Source of the DNA: CAYJXJ01 sp964374095
Lineage (GTDB): Bacteria > Elusimicrobiota > Elusimicrobia > UBA1565 > UBA9628
Length of the DNA: 53,839 bases
NCBI GenBank assembly: GCA_964374095.1
Contig: CAYJXJ010000007.1
Span: forward strand, 1 to 53,839
Direction: 5' to 3'
The position numbers and the translations under genes were made by a program. Positions 1-8,529 of this stretch are shown one piece after another; the first letter of the stretch is position 1, and each line of letters begins with the position of its first letter. The notes beneath the pieces are model-generated. The model saw nothing but the letters and a program-made list of their open reading frames with translations. It was not told where the DNA came from and made no database searches.

Positions 1-1188
<1,188 letters not shown>

Positions 1189-1268
1189 TTAGTCTTTGCT
1201 CCTTGAGAAGATGACGGCTCTGCGTCGGTCCGGAATTCTAACATATAAGACAAATCAGGCTAAAACCT

Positions 1269-1340
1269 AGCTGGGGATGGGAATTGAACCCACGACCTGC
1301 TCCTTACCATGGAGCTGCTCTACCCCTGAGCTACCCCAGC
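1269..1340 (-). tRNA. tRNA-Thr (GGT)
   Basis: The reverse complement folds as a cloverleaf. The acceptor stem is GCTGGGG/CCCCAGC. The anticodon arm is GCTCC-ATGGTAA-GGAGC, with anticodon GGT at positions 34-36, and the T-loop is TTCAATT. The discriminator base is U. CCA is not encoded. It lies 80 nt upstream of tuf and 8 nt downstream of tRNA-Gly, so all three are probably cotranscribed. Confidence 0.95.
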
Positions 1341-1348
1341 ATCCTCGG

Positions 1349-1419
1349 AGCGGGCGATGGGAATCGAACCCACGTAACGAGCTTGGAAGGCTCGTGTTCT
1401 ACCATTGAACTACGCCCGC
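1349..1419 (-). tRNA. tRNA-Gly (TCC)
   Basis: Cloverleaf on the minus strand. The acceptor stem is GCGGGCG/CGCCCGC. The anticodon arm is CGAGC-CTTCCAA-GCTCG, with anticodon TCC. The discriminator is U, as usual for glycine tRNAs. CCA is not encoded. It is the first gene of the tRNA-Gly/tRNA-Thr/tuf unit, about 80 nt downstream of a strong sigma-70-type promoter. Confidence 0.95.
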
Positions 1420-1498
1420 TTTCGCGCCATCGGGACGGAATGGCCCCGCTTTCCTGCGGACCGTCCGGGATTCTTCCTTGTCCTGCGGCGAGAACGAA

Positions 1499-1528
1499 AG
1501 TATACTTTACTTCGGATGAGGGTGTCAA
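1499..1528 (-). promoter_or_regulatory. Sigma-70 promoter of the tRNA-tuf operon
   Basis: On the minus strand there is a perfect -35 TTGACA (1528-1523), an 18-nt spacer and a -10 TATACT (1504-1499), about 80 nt upstream of tRNA-Gly. The -35 hexamer lies inside the first codons of the divergent thioredoxin-like gene. Confidence 0.75.
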
Positions 1529-2796
1529 TTCACTTGGGCTTGGCGGCGCTTTTCCCCGTCCTTGCCGCGGCGGGCGAGCCGGTCTGGCTGGAGAGCCTTC
1601 CCAAGGGCCTCGAGGCCGCCCGCGCCGGCAATCGCCGGGTCCTGGTCGATTTTCAGGCGCCCTGGTGCTATTCCTGCTACTACATGGACCAGAAGGTCCT
1701 CTCCAAGCCCGCTTTCGCCTCGGCGGCCGAGGGACTGGTCTTGGTCAAGCTCGACGTCGACACCCCGGAGGGGCGCGCATTAAAGGAAAAGTACCGGGTC
1801 ACCTTCTTGCCCTCCTACGTCGTGGCCGGTCCGGACGGCCGTGAAACCGGCCGCATCATCGGCGAGCAGGCCGAGGCGGACTTCCTGGCCCGGCTCAAGG
1901 CCGTGCTCGGCGCGGCCGCGGATCCGGCGGATCGGGCGATCGAGTCCCTGCGGCGGCGGCTGGCGCTCAAGGAATTTGAGGAGGCCGCGCGGGACGTCAG
2001 GGAGATCGACAAGCAGGTGCGGGGACAGCTCGCGAGGCGCCGTGAGTGGCGGATCCTGTTGTCGCGCCTGGAGATCATGCGCGCCCCGGGGGATTCCAAG
2101 ATCGACTGGAAGCGGGCGTTGCGGGCGCTGTTGGAGCAGGAGGAGTCCTGCGAGCTGGCTTACGACGTGTACCATGCCGAGAAGCTGTTGGAGAAGGGCA
2201 GCGGCGCGGGCCGGGCGGGGCTGCTCAACCTCGAGCGCGGGGCTCTCGAAAGACTGGCCGAAAAACGCCTCTTCAAAAACGAGTGCGCCGATTTTCGGAC
2301 CGGAATCGAGGTCCTCGCCGCCGTCTACGAGGGCTTGGGCTTGACCGAGGAGAAGACCCTCCTGGTCAATCGCGCGGTCGAGATGCTTCTCGGCAAGGAC
2401 CACCCCCCGGGAGAGGACCGGAACCGCGACGACAATCTCCGGTATTTCCTCGAGATGAAGAAAGACGACGCCGCGCTGCGCTCACTTTACCCGCGCCTGG
2501 TCGCCGCGTACCCCGCCGATTACGTCTACGCGCACCGCTTCGGCCGCTACCTGCTGGAGCAGGGCCGGCCCGCCGAGGCCCTGCCCTGGCTCGACCGCGC
2601 CGACAAGCTCTGCTACGGGGCCAACCGCCTGGCCGTCACCAAGGCCCGGGCCAAAGCCTTGGCGGCTCTGGGCCGGCTGCCCGAGGCGGTCGCGATCCTC
2701 AAGCGCGACATCGCGGCCGGGCGCGCGGCCTTCCCCGCCGACGCCGACGGGCTCGAGAAGGTCCTGACCGAGCTTCAGGCCGCCGCGCCGAGATGA
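1516..2796 (+). CDS. Secreted thioredoxin-fold protein with C-terminal helical repeats
   Basis: A 426-residue exported protein. Residues 1 to about 20 form a signal peptide ending LAAAGEP. A thioredoxin-like domain covers about 25-135, with the redox motif WCYSC followed by YYMD and the cis-proline context VTFLPSY. This resembles the Thioredoxin_7/DsbD-gamma group of periplasmic disulfide reductases. The rest is alpha-helical and TPR-like (LLEQGRPAEALPWLDRA, AALGRLPEAVAIL). I chose the ATG at 1516. The longer reading from 1405 would overlap tRNA-Gly and bury the signal peptide. The substrate is unknown; a role in envelope thiol homeostasis or cytochrome maturation is inferred. Confidence 0.8.
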   Translation: MRVSIHLGLAALFPVLAAAGEPVWLESLPKGLEAARAGNRRVLVDFQAPWCYSCYYMDQKVLSKPAFASAAEGLVLVKLDVDTPEGRALKEKYRVTFLPSYVVAGPDGRETGRIIGEQAEADFLARLKAVLGAAADPADRAIESLRRRLALKEFEEAARDVREIDKQVRGQLARRREWRILLSRLEIMRAPGDSKIDWKRALRALLEQEESCELAYDVYHAEKLLEKGSGAGRAGLLNLERGALERLAEKRLFKNECADFRTGIEVLAAVYEGLGLTEEKTLLVNRAVEMLLGKDHPPGEDRNRDDNLRYFLEMKKDDAALRSLYPRLVAAYPADYVYAHRFGRYLLEQGRPAEALPWLDRADKLCYGANRLAVTKARAKALAALGRLPEAVAILKRDIAAGRAAFPADADGLEKVLTELQAAAPR

Positions 2797-2818
2797 CATT
2801 CCGCGCCGGTCGAGCGTT

Positions 2819-2840
2819 CAACTGTACGCGCGTACAGTTG
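2819..2840. promoter_or_regulatory. Perfect 22-bp palindrome
   Basis: CAACTGTACGC followed immediately by its exact reverse complement, with no spacer. It lies 22 nt after the thioredoxin-like gene and 14 nt beyond the end of the broken toxin at 2855-3020. No T-tract follows on either strand, so it is not a normal terminator. The TGTAC...GTACA core resembles operators of YefM/Phd-type antitoxins (known core TGTACA), which suggests an operator stranded by rearrangement. Confidence 0.5.
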
Positions 2841-2854
2841 GGATAGGGGCGGCC

Positions 2855-3020
2855 CTATCGGTAAACGTCTTTCCGGTCGCCACCGTGGATGACCAGCACG
2901 GCTCGCTGTTCGGAGAACACCTCGTCGATGGCGCGGAAGTCTCCCTCGCGCAGAGAGTAGCATCCGGGCTTGTAGCCTTTGAGGGGCTTGCCTTGGAACG
3001 GGTCCCCGGCCGGGGACTCT
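2855..3020 (-). pseudogene. 3' fragment of a RelE/ParE-family toxin gene
   Basis: The minus strand encodes the C-terminal two thirds of a RelE-like toxin (CYSLREGDF, VFSEQRAVLVIH, ending GGDRKDVYR). By eye it is about 90 percent identical at DNA level to the intact toxin gene at 4042-4305. The coding sequence stops matching at about 3020, where an unrelated ORF6N fragment begins on the other strand. The start codon, N-terminal helices and antitoxin partner are missing. It looks like a copy of the 4042-4489 module truncated by recombination. Confidence 0.75.
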
Positions 3021-3021
3021 A

Positions 3022-3216
3022 TGGCGGGAAATCCTGGCGACGCACAAGAGCTTGGCCAAACGGCTGAAAGACATCGAGAAGCACCTGTCCGGGCATGATG
3101 CCGAACTGGGCAAGCAAGCGGAGGAAATCCGGGCCTTCTTCAAGGTGCTCCGCCAGCTCATGGGGCCGCCGGCCAAGCCAAGGCGGCAGATCGGCTTCCT
3201 GCCGCACCAGGGATAA
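3022..3216 (+). pseudogene. C-terminal fragment of an ORF6N-domain protein
   Basis: The frame from 3025 reads REILATHKSLAKRLKDIEK and ends PPAKPRRQIGF plus a short tail. This matches the coiled C-terminal part of ORF6N-domain proteins, where an LA.H..LA+KL segment is followed by VLRQLM.PP and K.RRIGF. ORF6N proteins are phage- and island-associated putative DNA-binding proteins. The N-terminal ORF6N domain is missing, and the fragment starts directly at the breakpoint with the RelE fragment. No start codon is convincing. It is non-functional debris marking an old insertion or deletion. Confidence 0.6.
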
Positions 3217-3243
3217 TCCTCCTGCCTTGCCTCATCGGAAAGC

Positions 3244-3501
3244 CTAGCGGTAGGCCTCGCGGCGGTGAGCGACTGCGTAGACGGTGACGGTGGAGGTTGC
3301 ATCCTCAACGGTGTAGAGCGGCGGGTAGTCTCCCACGCGCAGGCGGTAGCTTTCCAGACCGCGCAGCTTGCGGGACCCATGGGGCCTGGGTTCGTCCGCC
3401 AACCCGAGAATCCTGGCCGTGACCCTTTGGTGGACGGATTCCGGCAGCGCGTCCAATTCCTTCTCGGCGGCGGGCTTGATGAGGACCCGGTAGGCGGGCA
3501 C
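3244..3501 (-). CDS. RelE/ParE-family toxin
   Basis: An 85-residue type II toxin-fold protein. It opens YRVLIKPAAEKELDALP, has KLRGLESYRLRVGDY in the middle, and ends VTVYAVAHRREAYR, the classical ParE/RelE pattern. The start is GTG at 3501 and shares one base with the antitoxin stop (TAGTG), so translation is coupled. One oddity: relatives usually have Arg after GDY (GDYRVLY), but here the sequence is GDYPPLY. The missing arginine is often important for mRNA cleavage in RelE enzymes, so this copy may be weakened or act differently. ParE-like gyrase targeting cannot be excluded. Confidence 0.8.
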   Translation of the reverse strand: MPAYRVLIKPAAEKELDALPESVHQRVTARILGLADEPRPHGSRKLRGLESYRLRVGDYPPLYTVEDATSTVTVYAVAHRREAYR

Positions 3502-3707
3502 TACTTCCGGGCGGAGCGCTCCGCGATGTATTCGGAGAAGGGCCTGGCTTTCTCCGGGCGGCGCTTCTCGATGAGAGCCAGATCCAGGAGGTCCTCCCGC
3601 AGGGCGGGATCGGCGGTCAGGCGGGCCAGGAAGTCCTCCTGGGCAGGTTTGGTGAGGGCCTTAAACGCGGTCCAGAAAACCTCCGCCGTGGCCTGCTGCG
3701 CGGTCAT
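3501..3707 (-). CDS. Antitoxin of the 3244-3501 toxin
   Basis: A 68-residue partner with the segments FKALTKPAQEDFLARLTADPALREDLLDLALIE and a charged tail RRPEKARPFSEYIAER. It is upstream of, and overlaps by one base, the RelE/ParE-type toxin. The helical acidic centre and basic, disordered tail fit type II antitoxins that pair with RelE/ParE, such as the addiction-module family lacking a ribbon-helix-helix start. The ATG at 3707 sits 6 nt after an extended -10, so the mRNA is probably leaderless. The family assignment rests mainly on context. Confidence 0.7.
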   Translation of the reverse strand: MTAQQATAEVFWTAFKALTKPAQEDFLARLTADPALREDLLDLALIEKRRPEKARPFSEYIAERSARK

Positions 3708-3713
3708 ACCCCC

Positions 3714-3722
3714 AGTTTAACA
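3714..3722 (-). promoter_or_regulatory. Extended -10 promoter of the TA module (leaderless)
   Basis: On the minus strand, TGT-TAAACT is followed by 6 nt and then the ATG at 3707, so the predicted first transcribed base is at the start codon. A possible -35 TTGAAT lies 18 nt upstream of the -10. The same layout occurs at 4496-4504 and 10549-10557. Confidence 0.6.
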
Positions 3723-3834
3723 GGAATTCGTCGGGGAATTCAATCACCGCTTGGTTCCGGCCGTCCACGAGGCGGCGAGGGCAACAGTAACAGCCTGCCT
3801 CAACGCGCAAGAAGTGTAGTAAAATGGTCCTCCC

Positions 3835-3869
3835 CGGGCAGTTAGCTCAGCGGTAGAGCGTTCGCCTCA
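3835..3869 (+). repeat. 5' half of tRNA-Val, direct repeat with 9579-9613
   Basis: The 35 bases are identical to 9579-9613, that is, base -1 plus the first 34 nt of tRNA-Val(CAC): acceptor 5' strand, D-arm and anticodon stem up to the anticodon loop. From 3870 the sequence diverges completely and no 3' half follows. This is a disrupted tRNA gene, best read as one junction of an integrative element inserted at the anticodon loop, or as a leftover of tRNA duplication. Confidence 0.8.
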
Positions 3870-3990
3870 TACCCGGTCCCTCCGGTTCTACGGCTTCCTA
3901 CCACGTCATACCCTCTCGCGTTTCCCGTCGGGAACCCCGCTCTTTAGCCGCGCGCTCTCGTAAGGCGTCGGCTGCTTTTGTACGCCCGAT

Positions 3991-4008
3991 TGGCACAAAA
4001 GTGGCACA
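3991..4008 (+). repeat. Integrase-tail relic, copy 1
   Basis: TGGCACAAAAGTGGCACA differs by one base from 9481-9498. Read in frame it encodes DWHKSGT, a tail seen at the C-terminus of many tyrosine recombinases, followed by TRR and a stop. A TAA lies 18 codons before that stop, so only the tail is left. It lies 122 nt inside the tRNA-Val 5' half. An alternative reading is a non-coding integrase arm-binding site. Confidence 0.45.
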
Positions 4009-4041
4009 ACGCGGCGCTGATAAATGGGGCGGTGGGCGGCC

Positions 4042-4305
4042 CTATCGGTAAACGTCTTTCCGGTCGCCTACGTGGATGACCAGCACGGCCCGCCGTTCGG
4101 AGAACACTTCGTAGATGACGCGGAAGTCTCCTTCGCGCAGAGAGTAGCAACCGCGCTTGGAGCCCTTGAGGGGCCTGCCTTGGAACGAGTCCCCGGCCAG
4201 GGACTCTATGGCCCGCTTGATGCGGCCGAGCGCCGGGTGATGGACTCTCGCGAGGCGTTTGAGGTCGCGCGCCGCTTGCGCGTCAACCAGGACCTCAAAG
4301 GGCAC
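4042..4305 (-). CDS. RelE-family toxin
   Basis: An 87-residue RelE/ParE-superfamily toxin. It opens FEVLVDAQAARDLKRLARVHH, continues with IESLAGDSFQGRPLKGSKRGCYSL split around its core strands, then GDFRVIYEVF, and ends VLVIHVGDRKDVYR. The GDFRVIYEV arginine is present, unlike in the 3244-3501 toxin. The predicted activity is ribosome-dependent mRNA cleavage. It overlaps the upstream antitoxin by 11 nt. A near-identical 3' portion exists as the fragment at 2855-3020, so this module was duplicated locally. It lies just inside the left tRNA-Val repeat of the island. Confidence 0.85.
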   Translation of the reverse strand: MPFEVLVDAQAARDLKRLARVHHPALGRIKRAIESLAGDSFQGRPLKGSKRGCYSLREGDFRVIYEVFSERRAVLVIHVGDRKDVYR

Positions 4306-4489
4306 GCTTGAGGGTCTTCCAGGGGATCGCCTTGCCCATCTTGAAGCGGGCCCGGGCCTTGGCGATGATGCGGTCCAGGCGAGGGGTCGGTTTCTCCCCG
4401 GCCTCGGCCAAGAGCGCCTGGTACTCCTCCAGGGGCAGGAGCACCATCGGCCTGTCCAAAATGGTCACTGTGGCGTGGGGGCGGGACAT
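4295..4489 (-). CDS. Phd/YefM-like antitoxin
   Basis: 64 residues. The RPMVLLPLEEYQALL segment is typical of the Phd/YefM DNA-binding half, and the C-terminal ARFKMGKAIPWKTLKRAL helix would wrap the RelE-type toxin encoded immediately downstream (11-nt overlap). I chose the ATG at 4489 because it follows an extended -10 by 6 nt, like the other two modules. A longer in-frame reading from 4525 would translate through that promoter. The operon is probably autorepressed by the antitoxin, but no clear operator palindrome is visible here. Confidence 0.75.
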   Translation of the reverse strand: MSRPHATVTILDRPMVLLPLEEYQALLAEAGEKPTPRLDRIIAKARARFKMGKAIPWKTLKRAL

Positions 4490-4495
4490 AGAGCC

Positions 4496-4504
4496 AGTAT
4501 AACA
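4496..4504 (-). promoter_or_regulatory. Extended -10 promoter of the RelE module (leaderless)
   Basis: On the minus strand TGT-TATACT is followed by six bases (GGCTCT) and the ATG at 4489. The same 12-mer CTGTTATACTGG precedes the nucleotidyltransferase module at 10542. The predicted transcription start coincides with the start codon. Confidence 0.6.
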
Positions 4505-4723
4505 GAAATCCCGCCGAGCTGCCATGCGCGCCCGGCGAGCGCTACCGGCGCAGGTTCCTCTTTAGGGTATCCCCTGGGACCCGTCCCGGCTCACGGAGCG
4601 CCCGGTCCGCGGCCTTGTTGTCCAGGCGAACCGAACTGAATCCTAGACCATCAATCACGCAACAGTTATACTGATTCGCAGCCTCTCGCCACGGGAAGGC
4701 AGTTTAATTTTCGGGACAAAGTC

Positions 4724-6061
4724 ATGGCCGATTCACATGAGGAAGAATGGCGTCCGGTTCCCGCGGAGATTCTTAATCTGATTCGGGGCCAGGAAGTTGC
4801 TGATCTGATTGCACTCATGGGAGACGAATACCGTAGCTGGGGAAGCAGTCGAAGCGAGGAGGAATTCCATACCCAGTTCGGTAGACGCGGGCGGGACGCT
4901 CCTCTCGCCGTGTCCTCCAACACGCAGGAAATTGGATGCCCCAAGCATTCGCTTGAACTTTTCCGAACCAGGAAAGGGGTTATCGCCTCGGCTGAAATAT
5001 CCCCAGACCAGGGCGTCTCTTATGAGGAGGCCTGCCGGGAACTGGAATCCCTGGTTCGCCGATGTGTGGCGGTCTTGCGGGAACCACAGCGAGAGCAGAC
5101 CGCCACGAAGATCGTTTTCAGCCACATTCGAGCCTCTGGAGAATTTTGCTTTCCTTCCCATTTTTGCATTCGGGAGGCTCCTCAAGCTGCGCCGCTGCCA
5201 AAGACCATATTTGGGAACTATCCCGTCATGGTCACCTTCAGCTTTCAGTCCCCATCGAACGAATGGCTCAGGCAACGACGCGAGCAGCAAGCCCTTGAGG
5301 ACCTAGTCTTGATCCTAAATGTACTTCTCAGGCCTGGCCTTTGGTTGCCTCGCCGACAGAGCGGACATCATTGGGTTCTTGATAGAGAGGGAGATAAGCC
5401 CCAGACCAAGTATCTTCAGTCCGGATACCACGTTCCTTTTGATGCGAGAGAGTATCCTATCGGCCGGACTAACTTGCCCGAAATTCCGACCCGTCCCGAT
5501 GAAAAATATTATGGTGTTCTTGGACTGTCGCCGCTGGATGGTCTAGTGGTCCCGCAGGGACTCGCCGAACTCTACCAAACCTACCTGGACCTTGACGCAG
5601 AAAGCCGAGACGCATTCCTGGCTGCTGCCAGACACTTCCAGAATGCGAGGGATTGACGTCGATTTTCCGAAAGCTACTGGCTAGTCGGGTCCGTATCGGC
5701 CCTTGAAGTCTTGGCCAGAGTGTGGTCCGCGCATTGGGCTGGTGGCGACGCCTGCGAAGCATGCGACCAGCCCATCTATTCTGTCGCCCGAAGATTCAAG
5801 GCCTTCCTGGCCACCTATGCCAATGCTGGGAAGTCAGCGCAGAAGCTCTATAGGACCTACTACACAATACGCAGCAATATTCTCCATGCAGGAGAATTTC
5901 TTAAGACCGAAGCGCTCGGCCTCTGGCATGAGGATGCGCTTGAAGAGTTAGATACGCTTTCTTCGCTTAGCGACGCCGTGAGGATCGCCATGATAAACTG
6001 GCTTCGTGACCCCTTGTGCAGTCCCGTCCAGAGGATGACCCCGGACTATCCCTGGAAGTAG
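4724..6061 (+). pseudogene. ApeA-like HEPN-domain protein interrupted by an in-frame TGA
   Basis: The frame opens at ATG 4724 (MADSHEEEWRPVP) and runs 310 codons to a TGA at 5654-5656. The same frame then continues without shift for 135 more codons to 6061. The second part reads as an HEPN domain: a helix with YWLVGSVSALEVLARVW, then the RX4H motif in RSNILHAGE, then a helical end. HEPN ribonucleases of this kind (Apea-like) act in abortive-infection defence and in TA systems. The N-terminal part is unrecognised. Either one nonsense mutation killed a full-length 445-residue protein, or TGA is suppressed. Codon use is more AT-rich than in the surrounding host genes, which supports transfer. 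Confidence 0.6.
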
Positions 6062-6264
6062 GAGATCGGCTGCCGGTAGATTCGAGCGAAGGCCTGAAGC
6101 TCCACGAAGTCCACCCGGCGCTCCCCGGACTCACATTTCGAGACGTAGGACTGGGGCTTCTTGAGCCGCCGTGCCACCTCGGCCTGACCGAGACCGGCCC
6201 GCGTCCTAGCACCACGGAGCCTTGCCAGGAACTCCCGGTACTCCGTTGAATGGACGCTGGACAT
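6046..6264 (-). CDS. XRE-family HTH regulator
   Basis: A 72-residue protein made almost entirely of a Cro/C1-type helix-turn-helix (RLRGARTRAGLGQAEVARRL, then KPQSYVSKCESGERRVDFVEL), ending AFARIYRQPISYFQG. The ATG at 6264 is preferred over a TTG at 6285. A candidate -10 GATAAT lies at 6305-6300 within an inverted repeat, so autoregulation is likely. It converges on the HEPN gene with a 16-nt overlap. It may control the island or act as an antitoxin-like repressor; no cognate toxin is evident. Confidence 0.85.
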   Translation of the reverse strand: MSSVHSTEYREFLARLRGARTRAGLGQAEVARRLKKPQSYVSKCESGERRVDFVELQAFARIYRQPISYFQG

Positions 6265-6285
6265 GATCCCATCCCCTTGACGCAA

Positions 6286-6307
6286 GGGATAGCAATCGTA
6301 TTATCCC
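6286..6307. promoter_or_regulatory. Candidate operator of the XRE gene
   Basis: The inverted repeat GGGATA-N10-TATCCC overlaps the predicted -10 (GATAAT on the minus strand) 22 to 43 nt upstream of the XRE start. This is a plausible autoregulatory operator. Confidence 0.45.
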
Positions 6308-6420
6308 AGGACAGCATAACCCAAACTGGGATATGAGGCCGGAGAGCCTTGCCGGAGGTGTCGCCATATGTATGCTAGGACCCATGGTTTTCGTTTCTCT
6401 GAGGGATGAGAGGAGGACAA

Positions 6421-6660
6421 ATGCAAAAGTCTCTATGGACCCTGGCGATCGCGCTTGCAGTCGCTCCGGTAGTTGCGGCCAAGCCAAAGACAGAACAAGG
6501 CACATCTTCGCAGAAGAGCGAAACGCCCGAGGAGATGGGGGTAGGTGACAGTGTGTCCATCCCAGTCTCCACCACTACAACGCGGCCCCCCCTAGAACTT
6601 GGCGATCCGCTCGCGTATCTCAGCGTTCTGGCCATAAGCGGCAAGAGTTCTTGGGTTTGA
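6421..6660 (+). CDS. Small predicted secreted protein
   Basis: 79 residues. A strong Shine-Dalgarno AGGAGG (6411-6416) precedes ATG 6421. Residues 1-20 are a clear signal peptide (MQKSLWTLAIALAVAPVVAA). The mature part is short, Thr/Ser/Pro-rich and unrecognised. Its last 20 codons overlap, in another frame, sequence that reads as decayed upstream coding of the recombinase, and it ends inside the recombinase start. The C-terminus is therefore probably a fusion created when the recombinase was truncated. It may be a broken secreted protein of the host or island. Confidence 0.5.
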   Translation: MQKSLWTLAIALAVAPVVAAKPKTEQGTSSQKSETPEEMGVGDSVSIPVSTTTTRPPLELGDPLAYLSVLAISGKSSWV

Positions 6661-7616
6661 GCTGCGCCGTCGCCAAAGAGGTTCTCGCCAAGAGGATTGC
6701 CGACGCCGCGGAGGGCCGGTTCTTCCCTGGCCGGGTGGCCAACCGGCGGACCGTCAACGCCATCGCGGACCAGTGGTGGGAGGACCGCGGGCGGTTCCTG
6801 CGCTCGAAATCCTGGGCCTGCTACCTGGCGCGTATCCGTCCGCAGATTGGGGCCTTGCCCGTGAGCGCCGTTACCGCGGCCGAGGTCCAGAAGATCATCA
6901 ACGCCGAGAAGGAGAAGAATTCCGCCTCCTCCGCCAACCGGGTCCACACCCTGCTGTCTTCCATCTTCAGTTGGGCGCGTCGGGCGCGTTTGTTCTACGG
7001 GGAGAACCCTTGCTCCTGCATCAAGCGGGAGAAGGAGCCCCGTCACCTGGAGCGTTACCTATCCGCGGAGGAATGGGGCAGGCTGCTCGCGACGGCGGAG
7101 CCGAGGTTGCGGCCGGTCCTGGTGTGCGCCGTCAAGACCGGGATGCGGCGCGGGGAGATACTGGCCCTGGAGTGGCAGCACGTGGACCTGGAAGCCGGTG
7201 TCATCCATGTGGCCAAATCGAAGTCCGGGCAGTCGCGCAAAATCCCCATCACGGAGAGTCTGCGCGGCGAACTGGAGGGTCTAGGTGCCAAGGCCGGGGG
7301 TTCTGTCTTTGGGTTGCCCGTCATCAGCCTGCGCAGGCTTTTCGAGCGCGCCTTGCGTTACTCCGGGGTTTCCTGCCGGTTCCATGATCTGCGGCATACC
7401 TTCGCCTCCCACTTCATCATGCGCACAAGCGACCTCAGCGTCCTCCAGCACATCTTGGGGCACTCGACCCCGGCCATGACTCTTCGCTACGCCCACCTGA
7501 GCAAGGGACACCTGGCCTCCGACATGGCAGCGTTCGAGACGGCGCTGGCAGTCGGTAGGTTGGAAGCATCTGGTGATTTGAAAAACAGCCGCAGGCGTCA
7601 TGAGCAAGCCACCTAG
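6651..7616 (+). CDS. Tyrosine recombinase, N-terminally truncated
   Basis: 321 residues of a phage-type integrase. The core-binding domain covers about 40-130 (VNAIADQWWEDR ... VHTLLSSIFSWARRARL). The catalytic domain follows, with all expected residues: Arg in KTGMRRGEILALEW, Lys in AKSKSGQSRKIPI, HDLRH, LGHS and Tyr in LRYAHL. The arm-binding N-terminal domain is missing; the protein starts at LSCAVAKEVLAKR, which is normally internal. The TTG start at 6651 is weak, and the frame can be followed upstream to about 6590 without an ATG. Catalysis could survive, but accurate integration is doubtful. It lies between the two tRNA-Val repeats, so it or a relative probably built this island. Confidence 0.85.
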   Translation: MGLSCAVAKEVLAKRIADAAEGRFFPGRVANRRTVNAIADQWWEDRGRFLRSKSWACYLARIRPQIGALPVSAVTAAEVQKIINAEKEKNSASSANRVHTLLSSIFSWARRARLFYGENPCSCIKREKEPRHLERYLSAEEWGRLLATAEPRLRPVLVCAVKTGMRRGEILALEWQHVDLEAGVIHVAKSKSGQSRKIPITESLRGELEGLGAKAGGSVFGLPVISLRRLFERALRYSGVSCRFHDLRHTFASHFIMRTSDLSVLQHILGHSTPAMTLRYAHLSKGHLASDMAAFETALAVGRLEASGDLKNSRRRHEQAT

Positions 7617-7689
7617 AGGCCCTTGACTTTGCCGCAAGTGTCCGCTAAACTCCTACCTCTGGGAATTGGTACAATCAATTTTGAAACAG

Positions 7690-8529
7690 ATGGCCGCTGA
7701 ACATAGTGCTAACGCCGACCCGAGCGCGTTGCCGCACTTCGATAATCCCCCCCTCGCCGAAACGGTTCTTGGCGCTCAGTTCAAGCCGTCGCCGGAACTA
7801 ATAAATTCTGTCCTCGCGTTGTACTGGGGTGGGCTGGGAAGTGAATGGCAGCAAGTCCAAGAGGTGAGCCCGCTCGAACTCCAGCACGAACGCTTCGGGG
7901 ATCAACAAGGGTGGGCCAGATTGGGGGAGGTGCGCATCAGCGTCTCCCAAGAGTTGGCGCTGCGGCTGCGTATTAACAACGCGAAGAATAGTCGAATGAT
8001 TCAGGTCCAGAATGGCCGATTTCATTATAACTGGCGGCAGACCGAGGGAGAAACGTACCCAAAATTTCCGGCGATCAATGCAGAATTTGAGAAAAGTCTT
8101 AGGGGATTTGAGAGCTTCATCAGCGGTCGGGGCATCCCAAGGCTACAGTACGACCAATGGGAAGTCACTTATGTCGACATCATCCGCCAAGGTACCGTTT
8201 GGACAGAGCCATCCGATTGGCCGAGAATGTTTTCCGGGCTTCCCTTGCCGAAGGTGCAATCATTAAGTCCGGAAATGTTTAGTTATGGCCTGACGTTTGA
8301 GATCGAGCCCCATCTCGGGAGATTGCATCTCAAGATTGCGCATGGTTTTCTTGGGAAGCCTGCAGAGAACGTGAGGGTAATTCGGCTGGAACTTACTGCA
8401 CGGGGTCCGGTGTCTACTTCTCTGTCCGTCTCCGCGGGACTTGATTTGGGGCGGAGTTGCATCGTTCGGACTTTCGACGCAATAACATCCGCGGAGTGCC
8501 ATCGGCATTGGAGGAAGCGTGGGCAATAA
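7690..8529 (+). CDS. TIGR04255-family protein
   Basis: 279 residues from ATG 7690; a TTG at 7666 would add 8. The N-terminal signature NPPLAETVLGAQF, the middle FHYNWR segment, the YPKFPAINAEFEKSL block and the YVDIIRQG strand match the sporadically distributed TIGR04255 family of unknown function. The family is often found beside one or two small genes in accessory islands. The gene overlaps the next by 11 nt, so the two are translationally coupled. It is cytoplasmic with no signal peptide. A defence-related role is inferred only from island context and the family's patchy distribution. Confidence 0.75.
   Translation: MAAEHSANADPSALPHFDNPPLAETVLGAQFKPSPELINSVLALYWGGLGSEWQQVQEVSPLELQHERFGDQQGWARLGEVRISVSQELALRLRINNAKNSRMIQVQNGRFHYNWRQTEGETYPKFPAINAEFEKSLRGFESFISGRGIPRLQYDQWEVTYVDIIRQGTVWTEPSDWPRMFSGLPLPKVQSLSPEMFSYGLTFEIEPHLGRLHLKIAHGFLGKPAENVRVIRLELTARGPVSTSLSVSAGLDLGRSCIVRTFDAITSAECHRHWRKRGQ

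Noticed and set aside
1405..1515. Upstream extension of the thioredoxin-like gene
   Set aside because: It would overlap tRNA-Gly and the tRNA-tuf promoter and place 37 residues before a clear signal peptide.
2819..2840. Terminator for the thioredoxin-like gene
   Set aside because: The palindrome has no loop and no T-tract on either strand.
3836..3869. Functional second tRNA-Val
   Set aside because: No anticodon-stem 3' strand, T-arm or acceptor 3' strand follows within 100 nt.
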